64,000 bases of DNA from DASUAS01 sp963756895. GTDB taxonomy: Bacteria > Actinomycetota > Acidimicrobiia > IMCC26256 > DASPTH01. Numbering within the stretch: position 1 is the first letter of the stretch; each line of letters starts with the position of its first letter. A model generated the notes under the pieces. The model worked only from the letters and a program-made list of their open reading frames with translations, was not told the origin of the DNA and searched no databases. Location of the stretch: the NCBI GenBank assembly GCA_963756895.1, contig CAVWPI010000006.1:1-64000 (forward strand). The letters are read 5' to 3'. Shown here one piece after another: positions 10,032 through 18,506 of this stretch. The position numbers and the translations under genes were made by a program.

Positions 10032-10395
10032 GCGGGAGTCATCGAGCAGAGTCCGGGAGTCATCAGCTCGGACCCCTGCGGGCGACCGCGCCCACCGGCA
10101 CCTGAGCTGGTTGTCAGGACCGAGCGCAGCCAGTTCGACGGCGATCGTCGCGCAACGTTGACAGATGACGCCGGTGATCGCCCACACTCGCTCGATCACT
10201 CCCGGCCGCACGCGATCACTCCCGCCTGACCAGCGGATGACTCCCGCCGATGATCGATCCACACCGGATCACTCCCGGATTGGTCCCGGCACCGCGCCGA
10301 TAGCTCCCGCCCGACCGCCGGATAACTCCCGGCAGCCGTCGATCCGAGCCGCATCAGCCTTCGATCACTCCCGGACCGGGTCCGATCACGCCCGG
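10032..10395. repeat. helically phased array of 12-bp repeats
   Basis: Ten close copies of GATNRCTCCCGS. Two are inverted (10032-10043 and 10053-10064); eight are direct, starting at 10194, 10214, 10236, 10267, 10299, 10321, 10363 and 10384. Start-to-start distances are 20, 22, 31, 32, 22, 42 and 21, and 21 for the inverted pair, close to whole multiples of 10.5, so all copies of one orientation face the same side of the helix. Spacings are not multiples of three, so this is not a coding repeat. It lies upstream of an excisionase-like gene and within 1-2 kb of an integrase; a replication iteron or nucleoprotein assembly site is possible. No rep gene is seen. Confidence 0.7.
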
Positions 10396-10526
10396 CGACC
10401 AGCGGCACACGCTTCGTTGCTCTCTTCGTAGCTCCCGACTCCACGGCCGATGGCGTCTGCGCTCGTACGGCGGGGTCGACGCGTCCTTGGACTGGACGGG
10501 ACGTACACGAACGAGAGGAGTTCCTG

Positions 10527-10739
10527 ATGGAACGTCGGACCTACACGGTGACCGAGGCAGCGACCGTTCTCGGCATCTCGCGCACGAGCGCCTACGAGCG
10601 CGTGCGTGCGGGCGAGTTGCCTGCTCTGCGACTCGGCCGCCGCATCGTCATCACCCGAGCGGTCGTCGACGCCATGCTCGGCGACGCGCCGATCCGAAGT
10701 GACGAGCGAGGAAACTTCGTTCCGGATGCGGCGACATAG
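10527..10739 (+). CDS. excisionase-family helix-turn-helix protein
   Basis: Seventy-residue MerR-like winged-helix protein: YTVTEAATVLGISRTSAYERVRAGELPALRLGRRIVI is the typical excisionase/AlpA DNA-binding domain and fills residues 4-45. ATG 10527 follows GAGAGGAG at 10512-10519. By family it bends DNA at attachment sites or regulates a mobile element. It sits between the 12-bp repeat array and the MntA/HepT pair, with the integrase 0.65 kb further on, and could be the protein that binds the repeats. Confidence 0.8.
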   Translation: MERRTYTVTEAATVLGISRTSAYERVRAGELPALRLGRRIVITRAVVDAMLGDAPIRSDERGNFVPDAAT

Positions 10740-10740
10740 C

Positions 10741-11074
10741 TCAGGGAGCGGTGTGCAGTCCGGCAAGCAGCGCGGGAAGGCTCTCGGTCACGGTGCTCCA
10801 GAGCACCTCGAGGTCGACTTCGAAGTAGTGGTGGGTGAGCCGATCTCGTGTGCGTGCTGCGAGCGACCACGGCACGTCGGGATAGCGGCGGCGTGTGTCG
10901 TCTGAGACTGCCTTGGCGGCTTCGCCGATGATCTCCACGAGCTTGACCAGTGCGAGCTGGAGCATTCGGTCGTGCTCGAGATCGTCTCGCGTCTTGCCGG
11001 CGACGAACGACCGCGGCCTGTTCGCACGCTTCGACGATGTGGGCGACGCGATCGTCGTCACGCGGCGAGGTCAT
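10741..11074 (-). CDS. hepT: HepT-like toxin of MntA/HepT system, one frame shift
   Basis: HEPN-domain RNase toxin of the type VII MntA/HepT family. The motif R-x4-6-H is visible as RTRDRLTHHYF near the C-terminus, with KLVEIIGEAAKAVSDDTRRRYPDVPW ahead of it spanning the usual HEPN helices. The start ATG 11074 gives MTSPRDDDRVAHIVEACEQAA; a one-base shift near 11010 then joins SFVAGKTRDDLEHDRM. It overlaps the antitoxin gene by 17 bases. In characterised members MntA adenylylates HepT at the Tyr in RxxxxxHYxY; here HHYF keeps the tyrosine. Confidence 0.78.
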
Positions 11075-11373
11075 AGACCGGCTCGGCGTGGGCGACGACG
11101 TCATCGCGGAATCGCGCACCGAGATCGCCGGCGGTGCGCAGATCGACCCGGTGGCCGACGACGAGCTCCTCGAGCTCCATCTCCATGCGCGCCATGTCGA
11201 AGAGGCTGACGCGACGATCGGGTTCGAACTCGACGAGGAGGTCGACGTCGCTGTCGGCCGTGAAGTCGTCGCGCAGCGCGCTGCCGAACACCGCGAGGCG
11301 ACGAATGCCGTTGCGGCGGCAGAAGGCGTCGATGGACTGCCGGATCGGCGCCGAGTCGGCTGAGCACGTCCAT
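11058..11373 (-). CDS. mntA: MntA-like nucleotidyltransferase antitoxin, one frame shift
   Basis: Minimal nucleotidyltransferase. The hallmark GS-x10-D-x-D is present as VFGSALRDDFTADSDVDLLVEF, with the third acidic position in HRVDLRTA. Upstream residues QSIDAFCRRNGIRRLA fit the family's N-terminal helix but are a frame away from ATG 11373 (MDVLSRLGADP), so a one-base error near 11340 is likely. By analogy with characterised MntA it transfers AMP onto HepT to neutralise it. Operon order mntA-hepT on the minus strand is standard for the system. Confidence 0.78.
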
Positions 11374-11387
11374 GCCCTTCGATTCTC

Positions 11388-12489
11388 TCACCACCGAGTC
11401 ACTCGTCGCCGTGGTGTTCAGCGCGTCACCGAGCGCACCGGCGAGCGCTCGATCCGCCCCCTCGACCGCGTGGGCGTAGACCCGCAGCGTCATCGCCGGG
11501 TTGGCGTGGCCGAGGCGTCCTGCGACGGTGCGCACGTCGTGCCCACTCGTGATCGCGGTGGTCGCGGTCCAGTGCCGCAGATCGTGGAGACGCCACTTGC
11601 GGTCGATTCCGGATTGCTCACGGGCTCGGGTCCACCACCATCCGATGCGATCGGGGTTGGCGGGCCCGGTCGTGTCGGAGAACAGGTAGGGCGAGATCTG
11701 CTCGCGATTGACGCGCAGCTCATCGATCGCGTCGACCGTCGCGGGGTCGAGGGTGAGGGTTCGACGGTTGCCGGTCTTGGTCGCGACGTCTTCGACCCAC
11801 GACTCCCCATCGCGGCGGACGATCGTCGCGCTGCTGTCGACGGTGAGCTGGTTGCCTGCGAGATCGGTCCACTGGAGCGCGGCGAGCTCGGCCCGGCGAA
11901 GCCCCGCGACGGCGGCAAGGCGCAGCGCGACACCGGCAGCGGGATCGAGGTCGTGTGCCGCAGCGATCGCGGCGCGCACGTCGTCGGCCGTCATCCCATC
12001 GCGCGGCTGACGCTTCGGTTGGCGCAATACGGCCTGGCTGGCCGGGTTGCTTCCCACCCACTCCCACCGCAGTGCCTGCGCGAGCGCGGCACGCAACACC
12101 GAATGGCGACAGCGGATCGCCGCCTCCCCCACGCCCGTCTTGCGCATCCGCGCGTGCCACCGCTCGACGTCGGCGACGCCGAGACGAGCGACGGGCATCG
12201 CGGCGAGCGGGTCGGACTCGATCCTGGCGATGCGGCTCTCGTAGTCACGCCGCGTCGACTCCGCCCAGACCGGCTGGTTGACGTCGCGCCACGCGGCCAG
12301 CACGTCGGTGACCGTGCGACCGGCGGCGTTCGACGGCGGTCGCGACTCGAGCGTCGCCGCGACGCGCTGCGCCTCGCGCTTGGTGCCGCGAACGGTGCGG
12401 CTGATCTGCGTCGGTCGACCGGACGAGTCGCGTCCGGTGAACACCCGGATCTCCCACACCCCCGGCTTGCGCTCCCGCAGGGTCGCCAC
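11388..12489 (-). CDS. tyrosine recombinase / integrase
   Basis: Phage-type integrase of ~365 residues. N-terminal arm-binding and core-binding domains run to about residue 165; the catalytic domain shows Arg in LAAVAGLRRAELAALQW, then LHDLRHWTATT (H-x-x-R), GRLGHANPAMTL and the nucleophile Tyr in TLRVYAHAVEGADRA. ATG 12489 reads MATLRERKPGVWEIRVF, typical of SAM-like N-terminal domains. The frame stays open to 11101 through mntA; a one-base shift would end it at TGA 11388-11390, the more likely end. It appears functional, unlike the remnant at 9.6 kb. No flanking tRNA or clear attachment repeat was seen. Confidence 0.87.
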
Positions 12490-12563
12490 GCCGACGACCG
12501 TAGCACGAGTAGGGATTTGTAGGGATGAGCCAGCCGGAACGGTCGGCAGACTCGAAGATCAGA

Positions 12564-13778
12564 TCAGCGAATGTGCAGGCCAGAGATGCTTCTGGCGATC
12601 ACGAGGCGCTGGATCTCGGAGGTGCCTTCGAAGATCGTGTAGATCTTCGCGTCGCGGTGCCACCGCTCGACCGGGTACTCGCGCACGTAGCCGTAGCCGC
12701 CGAGGATCTGGATCGCCTCGTCGGTGACCTTGACCGCGGTCTCGCCCGCCTTGAGCTTGCTCATCGAGCCCTCGCCGTTCTCGAACGGCTTGCCGGTGGC
12801 GCCCATCCACGACGCCCGCCACACGAGCAGGCGCGACGCGTCGATCTCGGTCTTCATGTCGGCGAGCTTGAACGCGATGGCCTGGTTCTCGATGATCGGC
12901 CGGCCGAACTGCTCGCGCTCCTTGGCGTAGTCGAGCGAGTACTCGTACGCGGCACGCGCGATGCCGATGGCCATCGCGCCCACGAGCGGGCGCGTCGCCT
13001 CGAACGTCTTGAGCGCGGCCTGACCACGACTGCTCCCGCCCTCGCGTGCACGCGCCAGGCGCTCGTCGAGCTTCTCCTTGCCGCCGAGCAGGCACGAACC
13101 GGGGATGCGCACGTCGTCGAGGACGACCTCGGCGGTGTGGCTGGCGCGGATGCCGTGCTTCTTGAACTTCTGGCCCATGCTCAGACCGGGCGTGCCCGGC
13201 GGCACCACGAAGCTCGCCTGGCCCCGCCCCGCGAGCTCGGGGTCGACGGACGCGACGACCACGTGGACGTCGGCGATGCCACCGTTGGTGATCCACGTCT
13301 TGGTGCCGTTCAGCACCCACTCGTCCTTCGCGTCGTCGTACACCGCGCGCGTGCGCAACGAGCTCACGTCGCTGCCGGCGTCGGGCTCGCTCACGCAGAA
13401 GGCACCGAGCTGGATCTTCTCGGGCGTGCCGAAGCACTGCGGGACCCACTCGCCGATCTGCTCGGGCGTGCCGTTGGCGATGATCCCCGAGACCGCGAGG
13501 GTGCTGCCGAAGATCGCCAGCGTGATGCCGGCGTCACCCCAGCACATCTCCTCCATGACGATCGGCCAGGTGAGGCCGGTGGTGTCGGCGACCGCGTTGG
13601 CACCGAACTCCATCGAGTAGAGGCCGATCTTGGCGGCCTCCTCGATGATCGGCCAGGGCGTCTCCTCCCGCTCGTCCCACTCGTGGGCGGCGGGGCGGAC
13701 GACCTCCTCGGCGAAGTCGTGGACCCACTTCTGGATCTGGAGCTGGTCCTCGTTGAGGTCGAGCGAGAAATCGGCCAC
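12564..13778 (-). CDS. acyl-CoA dehydrogenase
   Basis: Intact 404-residue FAD enzyme. Markers: FCVSEPDAGSDVSSLRT, DEWVLNGTKTWITNGG, IENQAIAFKLADMKTEID, and the C-terminal signature AIQILGGYGYVREYPVERW followed by YEGTSEIQRL-like TIFEGTSEIQRLVIARS. The EGTSEIQR and GGYGY motifs contact FAD. A catalytic Glu is expected in the YGYVREYPVERW region, as in long-chain and isovaleryl types. It is preceded by a perfect 9-bp-arm inverted repeat at 13800-13819, likely its operator. Confidence 0.92.
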   Translation of the reverse strand: MADFSLDLNEDQLQIQKWVHDFAEEVVRPAAHEWDEREETPWPIIEEAAKIGLYSMEFGANAVADTTGLTWPIVMEEMCWGDAGITLAIFGSTLAVSGIIANGTPEQIGEWVPQCFGTPEKIQLGAFCVSEPDAGSDVSSLRTRAVYDDAKDEWVLNGTKTWITNGGIADVHVVVASVDPELAGRGQASFVVPPGTPGLSMGQKFKKHGIRASHTAEVVLDDVRIPGSCLLGGKEKLDERLARAREGGSSRGQAALKTFEATRPLVGAMAIGIARAAYEYSLDYAKEREQFGRPIIENQAIAFKLADMKTEIDASRLLVWRASWMGATGKPFENGEGSMSKLKAGETAVKVTDEAIQILGGYGYVREYPVERWHRDAKIYTIFEGTSEIQRLVIARSISGLHIR

Positions 13779-13799
13779 GGCGGATCTCCTTCAGGGCAC

Positions 13800-13819
13800 A
13801 AGTTACTGGTCAGTAACTT
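13800..13819. promoter_or_regulatory. inverted-repeat operator upstream of acyl-CoA dehydrogenase
   Basis: AAGTTACTG-GT-CAGTAACTT: nine-base arms that are exact inverted complements around a two-base centre, 21 bases ahead of the dehydrogenase start. The size and symmetry suit a TetR-family regulator, a class that often controls acyl-CoA genes. No regulator gene is adjacent. Confidence 0.7.
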
Positions 13820-13861
13820 AGCAGCTGCCGAGACGCCCGGACTCGCGACTCCGGACGCGAA

Positions 13862-13894
13862 GGTGCCCGCCGGGGCGGGGAGCCGGCGGGCACC
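13862..13894 (-). terminator. strong hairpin terminator
   Basis: Twelve-base arms (13862-13873 GGTGCCCGCCGG and 13883-13894) pair perfectly around a nine-base loop. It sits 30 bases after the deduced stop of the secreted protein gene and before the dehydrogenase operator. There is no T-tract, as is common in high-GC actinobacteria. Confidence 0.65.
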
Positions 13895-13923
13895 GAGGGC
13901 GATCGGGCGAGACCGAAGGTCGG

Positions 13924-14372
13924 TCAGCGCGCTGGCGTGCTGGCCGAACTGGCGGTTCATCAGCTTGTCGATCCGGGCCGGGAGCTTGCTCTTGACCGTG
14001 TCGGCCCGCTCCTGCTTGATCGTGCCGTCGGCCACCAGCTGGTCGAGCTTGGTGGTGGCGGCGCTGGTCAAGCGCGTCGACCACGGCCTGGGGGTCCTTG
14101 CCCAGCGAGGTGGCGTACTCGCTGATGGTCTGCCCGCCCTGCAGGGCGGCCCGGAGCTCCTGGCGGCTGACGCCGAGCGTCTCGGTGACGACCTTGACCG
14201 CGCCCTTGCGGATCTCGGCCCGCAGGCCCGGGTGCCGACGGGCGGGCTGGGCCGACGGGTCGGTGGCGGTGCCGCCGTTGCCGTCGGCGGCGACCGCGAC
14301 GCCGGCGGTGCCGACGGTCAGGGCGCCGGCGAGGGCGACACCGGCGACGAGCTTCTTGATCTTCGAGTCCAT
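13924..14372 (-). CDS. small secreted helical protein, frame-shifted
   Basis: Begins with a classical signal peptide (MDSKIKKLVAGVALAGALTV, cleavage after AVA near residue 29). The mature part is helical with the pattern LGVSRQELRAALQGGQTISEYA followed by TIKQERADTVKSKLPARIDKLM, resembling secreted proteins common in Acidimicrobiia whose function is unknown. An extra T near 14071 shifts the frame; a second shift near 13930 is needed to reach TGA 13924-13926, consistent with the hairpin that follows. GGAAGG precedes ATG 14372. Confidence 0.65.
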
Positions 14373-14520
14373 GGTCCTTCCTTCCTGGTGCGTGCTGCGG
14401 ATGACCGAGCCGAGGGGGTTCGGCTCACGTCACTCATGAAACGCCGGCAACGTCAGGGATTCGTGAAGTCGGCGGGCAGCGCGCCCGACCAAGGCGCACC
14501 GATCAGTAGGTTCCGCGGCG

Positions 14521-15284
14521 ATGAGCGCTGACTCCGGCCGTCTCCGTCGATCTCGCCGACCACGTCGCGACGATCGAGATCCACCGCCCGCCGCACAACT
14601 GGTTCGACATCGGGGTGATGACCGAGCTGGCCGATGCCGTGCTCGGCGTCGACGACGAACCCGAGTGCCGGGCCGTTGTCCTCTGCTCCGAGGGCAAGAA
14701 CTTCTGCGCCGGCGCCGACCTCAAGGGCAGCGACCTGCTCGACGCCACCACCACGCTCTACGAGCAGGCGGCGCGCCTGTTCTCCAACCGCAAGCCCATC
14801 GTCGCCGCGGTGCAGGGCGCCGCAGTGGGTGGTGGCCTCGGCTTGTCGCTCGCCGCCGACTTCCGGGTCGCGTCGCCCGAGACCCGCTTCACCTGCAACT
14901 TCGCCAAGCTCGGGTTCCACCAGGGCTTCGGCATCTCGGCCACGCTGCCGCGCCGTCGTCGGTCAGCAGCACGCGCTCGAGCTCATGTACACCGCGGTCG
15001 ACGTGCGTGGTGAAGAGGCGCTGCGCATCGGCCTCGCCGACCGGTTGGTCGCCGCCGACGAGCTGCGATCGGCCGCGCACGCGTTCGCGGCGGAGATCGC
15101 GGCGTCGGCGCCGCTCGCGCTGCTCTCGATCCGGGAGACGATGCGCGGCGACCTCGCCGACCGGGTGCGCGCCGCGACCGCGCGCGAGAACCAGGAGCAA
15201 CAACGCCTCCGCGAGACGGCCGACTTCCAGGAAGGCATCACCGCGGTCGCCGAGCGGCGGACGCCGAACTTCACGGGCCGATAG
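14521..15284 (+). CDS. enoyl-CoA hydratase/isomerase, two frame shifts
   Basis: Crotonase-fold enzyme adding water to trans-2-enoyl-CoA. CoA-binding and oxyanion-hole segments SEGKNFCAGADLKGSDLL and QGAAVGGGLGLSLAADFRVA are clear, with PETRFTCNFAKLGFHQGFG supplying the usual catalytic-acid region. Shifts lie just after ATG 14521 and at about 14950 (an extra C before GTCGTCGG). The TAG stop at 15284 is two bases from the phosphotransferase start, indicating an operon. The catalytic residue assignment should not be pushed: the FAKLGF region has no obvious Glu pair. Confidence 0.8.
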
Positions 15285-15286
15285 CC

Positions 15287-16321
15287 GTGAGCGACGCGCC
15301 GACCGGGATCGACCTCGAGTCGTTCTCGCGCTGGGCCGCCACCGCGCTCCCGGAGACCGCGCCGCCGTTCACCGCCGAAGCGATCGCCGGCGGGCAGTCG
15401 AACATCACCGCGCACGTGCGCGACGCCTCCGGTCGCGAGCTGGTCGTGCGCCGCCCCCCGCTGCACGGCGTGCTGCCCACCGCGCACGACATGGGGCGCG
15501 AGCACCGCATCATCGCCGCGCTCGGTCCGACCCCGGTGCCCGTCCCCGACGCGCTCGCGTACTGCGACGACGTCGACGTCATCGGCGCCCCGTTCTACGT
15601 GATGTCGTACGTCGAGGGGATCGTGCTCCACGACGACGCCACTGCCGTCGCCGAGCTCGACGGGGCGGCGCGAGCCCACAGCGGCGAATCGCTGGTCGAC
15701 GCGCTGGTGGCGCTCCACGCGGTCGACGTCGACGCGGTCGGCCTCGGCGACCTGGCGCGGCGCGACGAGCTCGTGGCCCGCCAGCTCAAGCGGTGGCACG
15801 CGCAGTTCGAGGCGTCGAAGACGCGCGACGTGCCGGCCGTCGACCGCGTGCACGCGCTGCTGACGGCGCGCATCCCGCCGCAGACCGAGAGCACCGTGGT
15901 CCACGGCGACTTCCGTCTCGGCAACTGCATCGTCGACCGCACGGGCGACGTCCGCGCAGTGCTCGACTGGGAGATCTGCACCCTCGGTGACCCTCGGGCC
16001 GACGTGGGCTACGTGCTCGCAACGTGGGCCGAACCGGATGACCCGCTGCGCGCCGACGACCACAACCCGACCCTGGTGCCGGGCTTCACGACGCGCGACG
16101 TGCTGCTGGCGCGCTACGCCGACCGCTCGGGGCGCGACGTCACCGCCATCCCGTACTTCGTTGCCTTCTCCTTCTGGCGACTCGCCTGCATCCTCGAGGG
16201 GGTCCTGGCCCGCCACCTCTCCGGTGCACGCGGCGGCGAGGCCGACGTCGATCTCGACTACTTCCGGCGCCGGGTCGAGAGTTGCGCGCAGCTCGCGGAG
16301 GAATACGCTCGGGGTCTCTGA
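15287..16321 (+). CDS. ACAD10/APH-like phosphotransferase
   Basis: Aminoglycoside-phosphotransferase-fold protein of the type found beside acyl-CoA dehydrogenases and fused to human ACAD10. Kinase elements: GGQSNITAHV glycine-rich loop, ELVVRRPP Lys-equivalent region, the Brenner motif VVHGDFRLGNCIVD and the metal-binding VLDWEICTLGDPRADVGY. Length 344, intact. GTG 15287 directly follows the hydratase stop. By family and context it probably phosphorylates a hydroxyacyl or hydroxyacyl-CoA intermediate rather than an antibiotic. Confidence 0.85.
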   Translation: MSDAPTGIDLESFSRWAATALPETAPPFTAEAIAGGQSNITAHVRDASGRELVVRRPPLHGVLPTAHDMGREHRIIAALGPTPVPVPDALAYCDDVDVIGAPFYVMSYVEGIVLHDDATAVAELDGAARAHSGESLVDALVALHAVDVDAVGLGDLARRDELVARQLKRWHAQFEASKTRDVPAVDRVHALLTARIPPQTESTVVHGDFRLGNCIVDRTGDVRAVLDWEICTLGDPRADVGYVLATWAEPDDPLRADDHNPTLVPGFTTRDVLLARYADRSGRDVTAIPYFVAFSFWRLACILEGVLARHLSGARGGEADVDLDYFRRRVESCAQLAEEYARGL

Positions 16322-16344
16322 TCGCCGACCGAAGGGAGCACGAC

Positions 16345-16753
16345 GTGCCCACGCGTGCACCGGCCATCACCGTCGCCGGCTACAGCCACGTGGCGGTCAT
16401 GGTCGACGACCTCGACGCCGCCCTCGCCTTCTACTGCGACACGCTCGGCTTCGCCGTCCTCCCCCGCCCCGACTTCGGGCCCGGCACCGAGGGTGCGTGG
16501 CTGCAGCTCGGCACCGCGCAGGTGCACCTCGGCACGGTCACCGACATGGGTCCGCGCAGTCGGGTTCCCGCACCTCGCGCTGCACATCCCGGCCGACGCG
16601 TGGGACGACACGATGGCCGGCATCGAGGCGCGCGGCGTCGAGTTCCTCCTCCCGCCGAACCAGCGTCTCGACTTCGGCACGCCCGTACGCGCCGCGTTCA
16701 TCCGGGACCCCGCGGGGAACGTCATCGAGCTCACCGACGTCGATCCCACCTGA
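16345..16753 (+). CDS. VOC-family (glyoxalase-like) protein, one frame shift
   Basis: Single vicinal-oxygen-chelate module pair: YSHVAVMVDDLDAALAFYCDTLGF opens the first beta-alpha-beta-beta-beta unit and GFPHLALHIPADAWDDTMAG the second, ending in FIRDPAGNVIELTDVDP with the usual metal Glu. His in SHVAV and HLALHI are likely metal ligands. The frame shifts near 16552. GTG 16345 follows AAGGGAG at 16332-16338. Substrate unknown; it may be a dioxygenase, epimerase or resistance protein. Confidence 0.75.
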
Positions 16754-16762
16754 AGGGCGACG

Positions 16763-17474
16763 TTGCCGATCGTCGCGGGCACTGTCGGAGCGCACGCTCC
16801 TCACGCTCTTCCTGATCCCGGTCACGATCCTCGCGGTCGCGGGCATCGTCGCCAACGCGATCCTGCCCACCCTCATCGCGGAGGCGCCCGCACTGGTACC
16901 CGCGCTCACGACCCGAGCCGACCGGCTGCTCCTCGTCGTGCCGCTGCTCCCCGGCGAGGTGTTCCTGAGCATCGCGCTGGTGCGCGAGCTGATCGGCGAC
17001 CCGCTGTTCTACCTGTTCGGCCGTCGCTACGGCGACACCGGCATCGTCTGGATCGAGCAGCGCATGCCGAACTCCCGCTGGCTGCCGACGGTCGAGCGCC
17101 TGTTCCGCCGCGCCGCCTACGTGGTGGTCGCGGTGTGGCCGATCAACGTGGTGTGCGTGCTCGCGGGCGCCACCAAGATGCGGCCGCTCGCGTTCTTCTC
17201 GCTCAACATCACCGGCACCATCGTGCGGATCGGCCTCATCTTCGTGATCGGGGACCTGCTCGAGGATCCGATCCGCGAGATCGTGTCGTTCATCACCCGG
17301 TACCAGTGGTACCTGACCGGCATCACGTTCACGCTCGCCGCGGTCATGCTGGTGCGCCAGGGATGGCGCGGCCAGGGCGCGGTGCAGTCGGTCGACGAGC
17401 TGCAGCACGAGCTCGCCGTGGCCGAAGCCGAGCTCGAGGCCGAACGCGACGGCGACGCCCCGGTCCCTGGTTGA
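16763..17474 (+). CDS. VTT (DedA/SNARE-associated) membrane protein
   Basis: Integral membrane protein of about 235 residues with the VTT-fold pattern: YLFGRRYGDTGIVWIEQRM, then RRAAYVVVAVWPINVVCVLAGATKM, a polar re-entrant segment, and two more hydrophobic helices. DedA relatives are lipid scramblases or flippases (undecaprenyl phosphate, phosphatidylethanolamine). The first ~15 codons need a one-base shift to connect TTG 16763 with SERTLLTLFLIPVTILA. A charged, coiled tail (DELQHELAVAEAELEAERD) follows the last helix. Confidence 0.65.
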
Positions 17475-17546
17475 TCGTGAGCCACGAGTCACCCCGGTAC
17501 ACACCCAGTCGGAACATCCACCGAGAAGGAAGGGTTCGCCACCTCC

Positions 17547-17813
17547 ATGGAACCGCCCTGCTCCCACCTCCACACCATCCGCGACGTGACCCCGAGCAGC
17601 ACCGGCTGCGAGGACTGCCTGCGCATCGGCGGCACGTGGGTGCACCTCCGGCTGTGCCTCCAGTGCGGGCACGTCGGGTGTTGCGACCAGTCGCCCAACA
17701 AGCACGCCACCGCGCACTTCCACGCCGACGCGCACCCGCTGATCCAGTCGTTCGAGCCCGGCGAGGACTGGATGTGGTGCTACATCGACGAGGTGATGAT
17801 GGAGCCGGCCTGA
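17547..17813 (+). CDS. UBP-type zinc-finger protein
   Basis: Eighty-eight residues forming one ZnF-UBP domain: C and H ligands in PPCSHL, GCEDCLRIGG, LRLCLQCGHVGCCDQS, HATAHF and ADAHPLIQS. In eukaryotes this fold binds the C-terminus of ubiquitin; bacterial stand-alone copies are common in actinobacteria and lack a known partner. AAGGAAGG at 17525-17532 precedes the ATG. Its 3' end overlaps the convergent ABC-like gene. Confidence 0.85.
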   Translation: MEPPCSHLHTIRDVTPSSTGCEDCLRIGGTWVHLRLCLQCGHVGCCDQSPNKHATAHFHADAHPLIQSFEPGEDWMWCYIDEVMMEPA

Positions 17814-18408
17814 CCGGAGCCGTGCGCACTGACGCTCGGCACGAGGCCGCCCGCGCCCAGGATGTGGAGCGCGGGCACCAACGCGACGGGTGGTGCGCCC
17901 CAGCTCAGCAGTCGACCGGCAACGAACAACGCGAGCGTCGTCGCGTGCGCGGCGACGTGCTCGGGTCCGTCGGCGTGAGCACGACGGCCACGCCGTCGTC
18001 GGCGCGCCGTCGGGCACTCGCCATCAGCGCGTGGGCGTCGGCGTCGTCGAGCCCGCCGGTCGGACGTTCCAGCAACAGCACCGACGCGGTCCCGGGATCG
18101 GCGAGCAGGGCCGCCGACTCGTCCGGGCCGTACGCGAGCTGACGCGGGTCGGGCCGACGCGGCGACGGCCACGGATCGGGAGCGCCGGGCCGGCGGGGGC
18201 TCCGGTCGCGACCGTCGACCAGCACCCGACCGGCGTCGGCGAGCAGGTGACCGGAGAGGAGGTGCAGGAGCGTGCGCGTGCCCGAACCCTCCGGTCCGCA
18301 GAGGGCGAGGAGCTCACCCCGGTCGGCGGTGAGCGACACCCGCTGGACCAGCGACCGACCGCACCGGCGCATCGACACGTCCTGGGCTTCGAGAGCGGGA
18401 ACGGGCAC
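17780..18408 (-). CDS. degenerate ABC-type ATPase subunit under iron control
   Basis: ABC nucleotide-binding-domain relative with key residues missing. The Walker A loop reads GPEGSGTRT (the Lys is absent), the Walker B segment is SVLLLERPTGGLD (ERPT in place of DEPT), and no LSGGQ signature is recognisable. The D-loop GLD survives. A shift near 17940 joins the tail AAHATTLALFVAGRLLSWG. GTG 18408 follows GGAGG, and an iron box sits 38 bases upstream, so it may be a remnant or non-hydrolysing partner of a haem or siderophore importer. It overlaps the convergent zinc-finger gene. Confidence 0.55.
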
Positions 18409-18445
18409 GGCGATCCTCCGGACGGCTGCGCTCGGTGAGCGAGAG

Positions 18446-18464
18446 TTAGGGTTGCCTTACCTTA
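18446..18464. promoter_or_regulatory. IdeR/DmdR iron box
   Basis: TTAGGGTTGCCTTACCTTA matches 14 of 19 positions of the DtxR-family actinobacterial iron-box consensus (TTAGGTTAGGCTAACCTAA). It lies between the divergent ABC-like gene (start 18408) and the NodB-like lipoprotein (start 18507), close enough to repress both under iron sufficiency. Confidence 0.7.
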
Positions 18465-18506
18465 GGGACGGCACCGGCTACTGTCAACTGCAGATGGCCG
18501 GTCCCG

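Noticed and set aside
10032..10395. CRISPR array
   Set aside because: Repeats are only 12 bases, gaps vary from 8 to 30 bases, copies occur in both orientations, and no cas gene is present.
11101..11387. integrase C-terminal extension overlapping mntA
   Set aside because: The extra 91 codons are an out-of-frame reading of mntA; a one-base shift supplies a stop at 11388.
12525..14531. 668-residue open frame on the plus strand
   Set aside because: It lies opposite an intact acyl-CoA dehydrogenase and a secreted protein with clear family motifs; composition is that of an antisense frame in GC-rich DNA. The same applies to the 846-residue minus-strand frame at 45953-48493, beyond the TetR gene.
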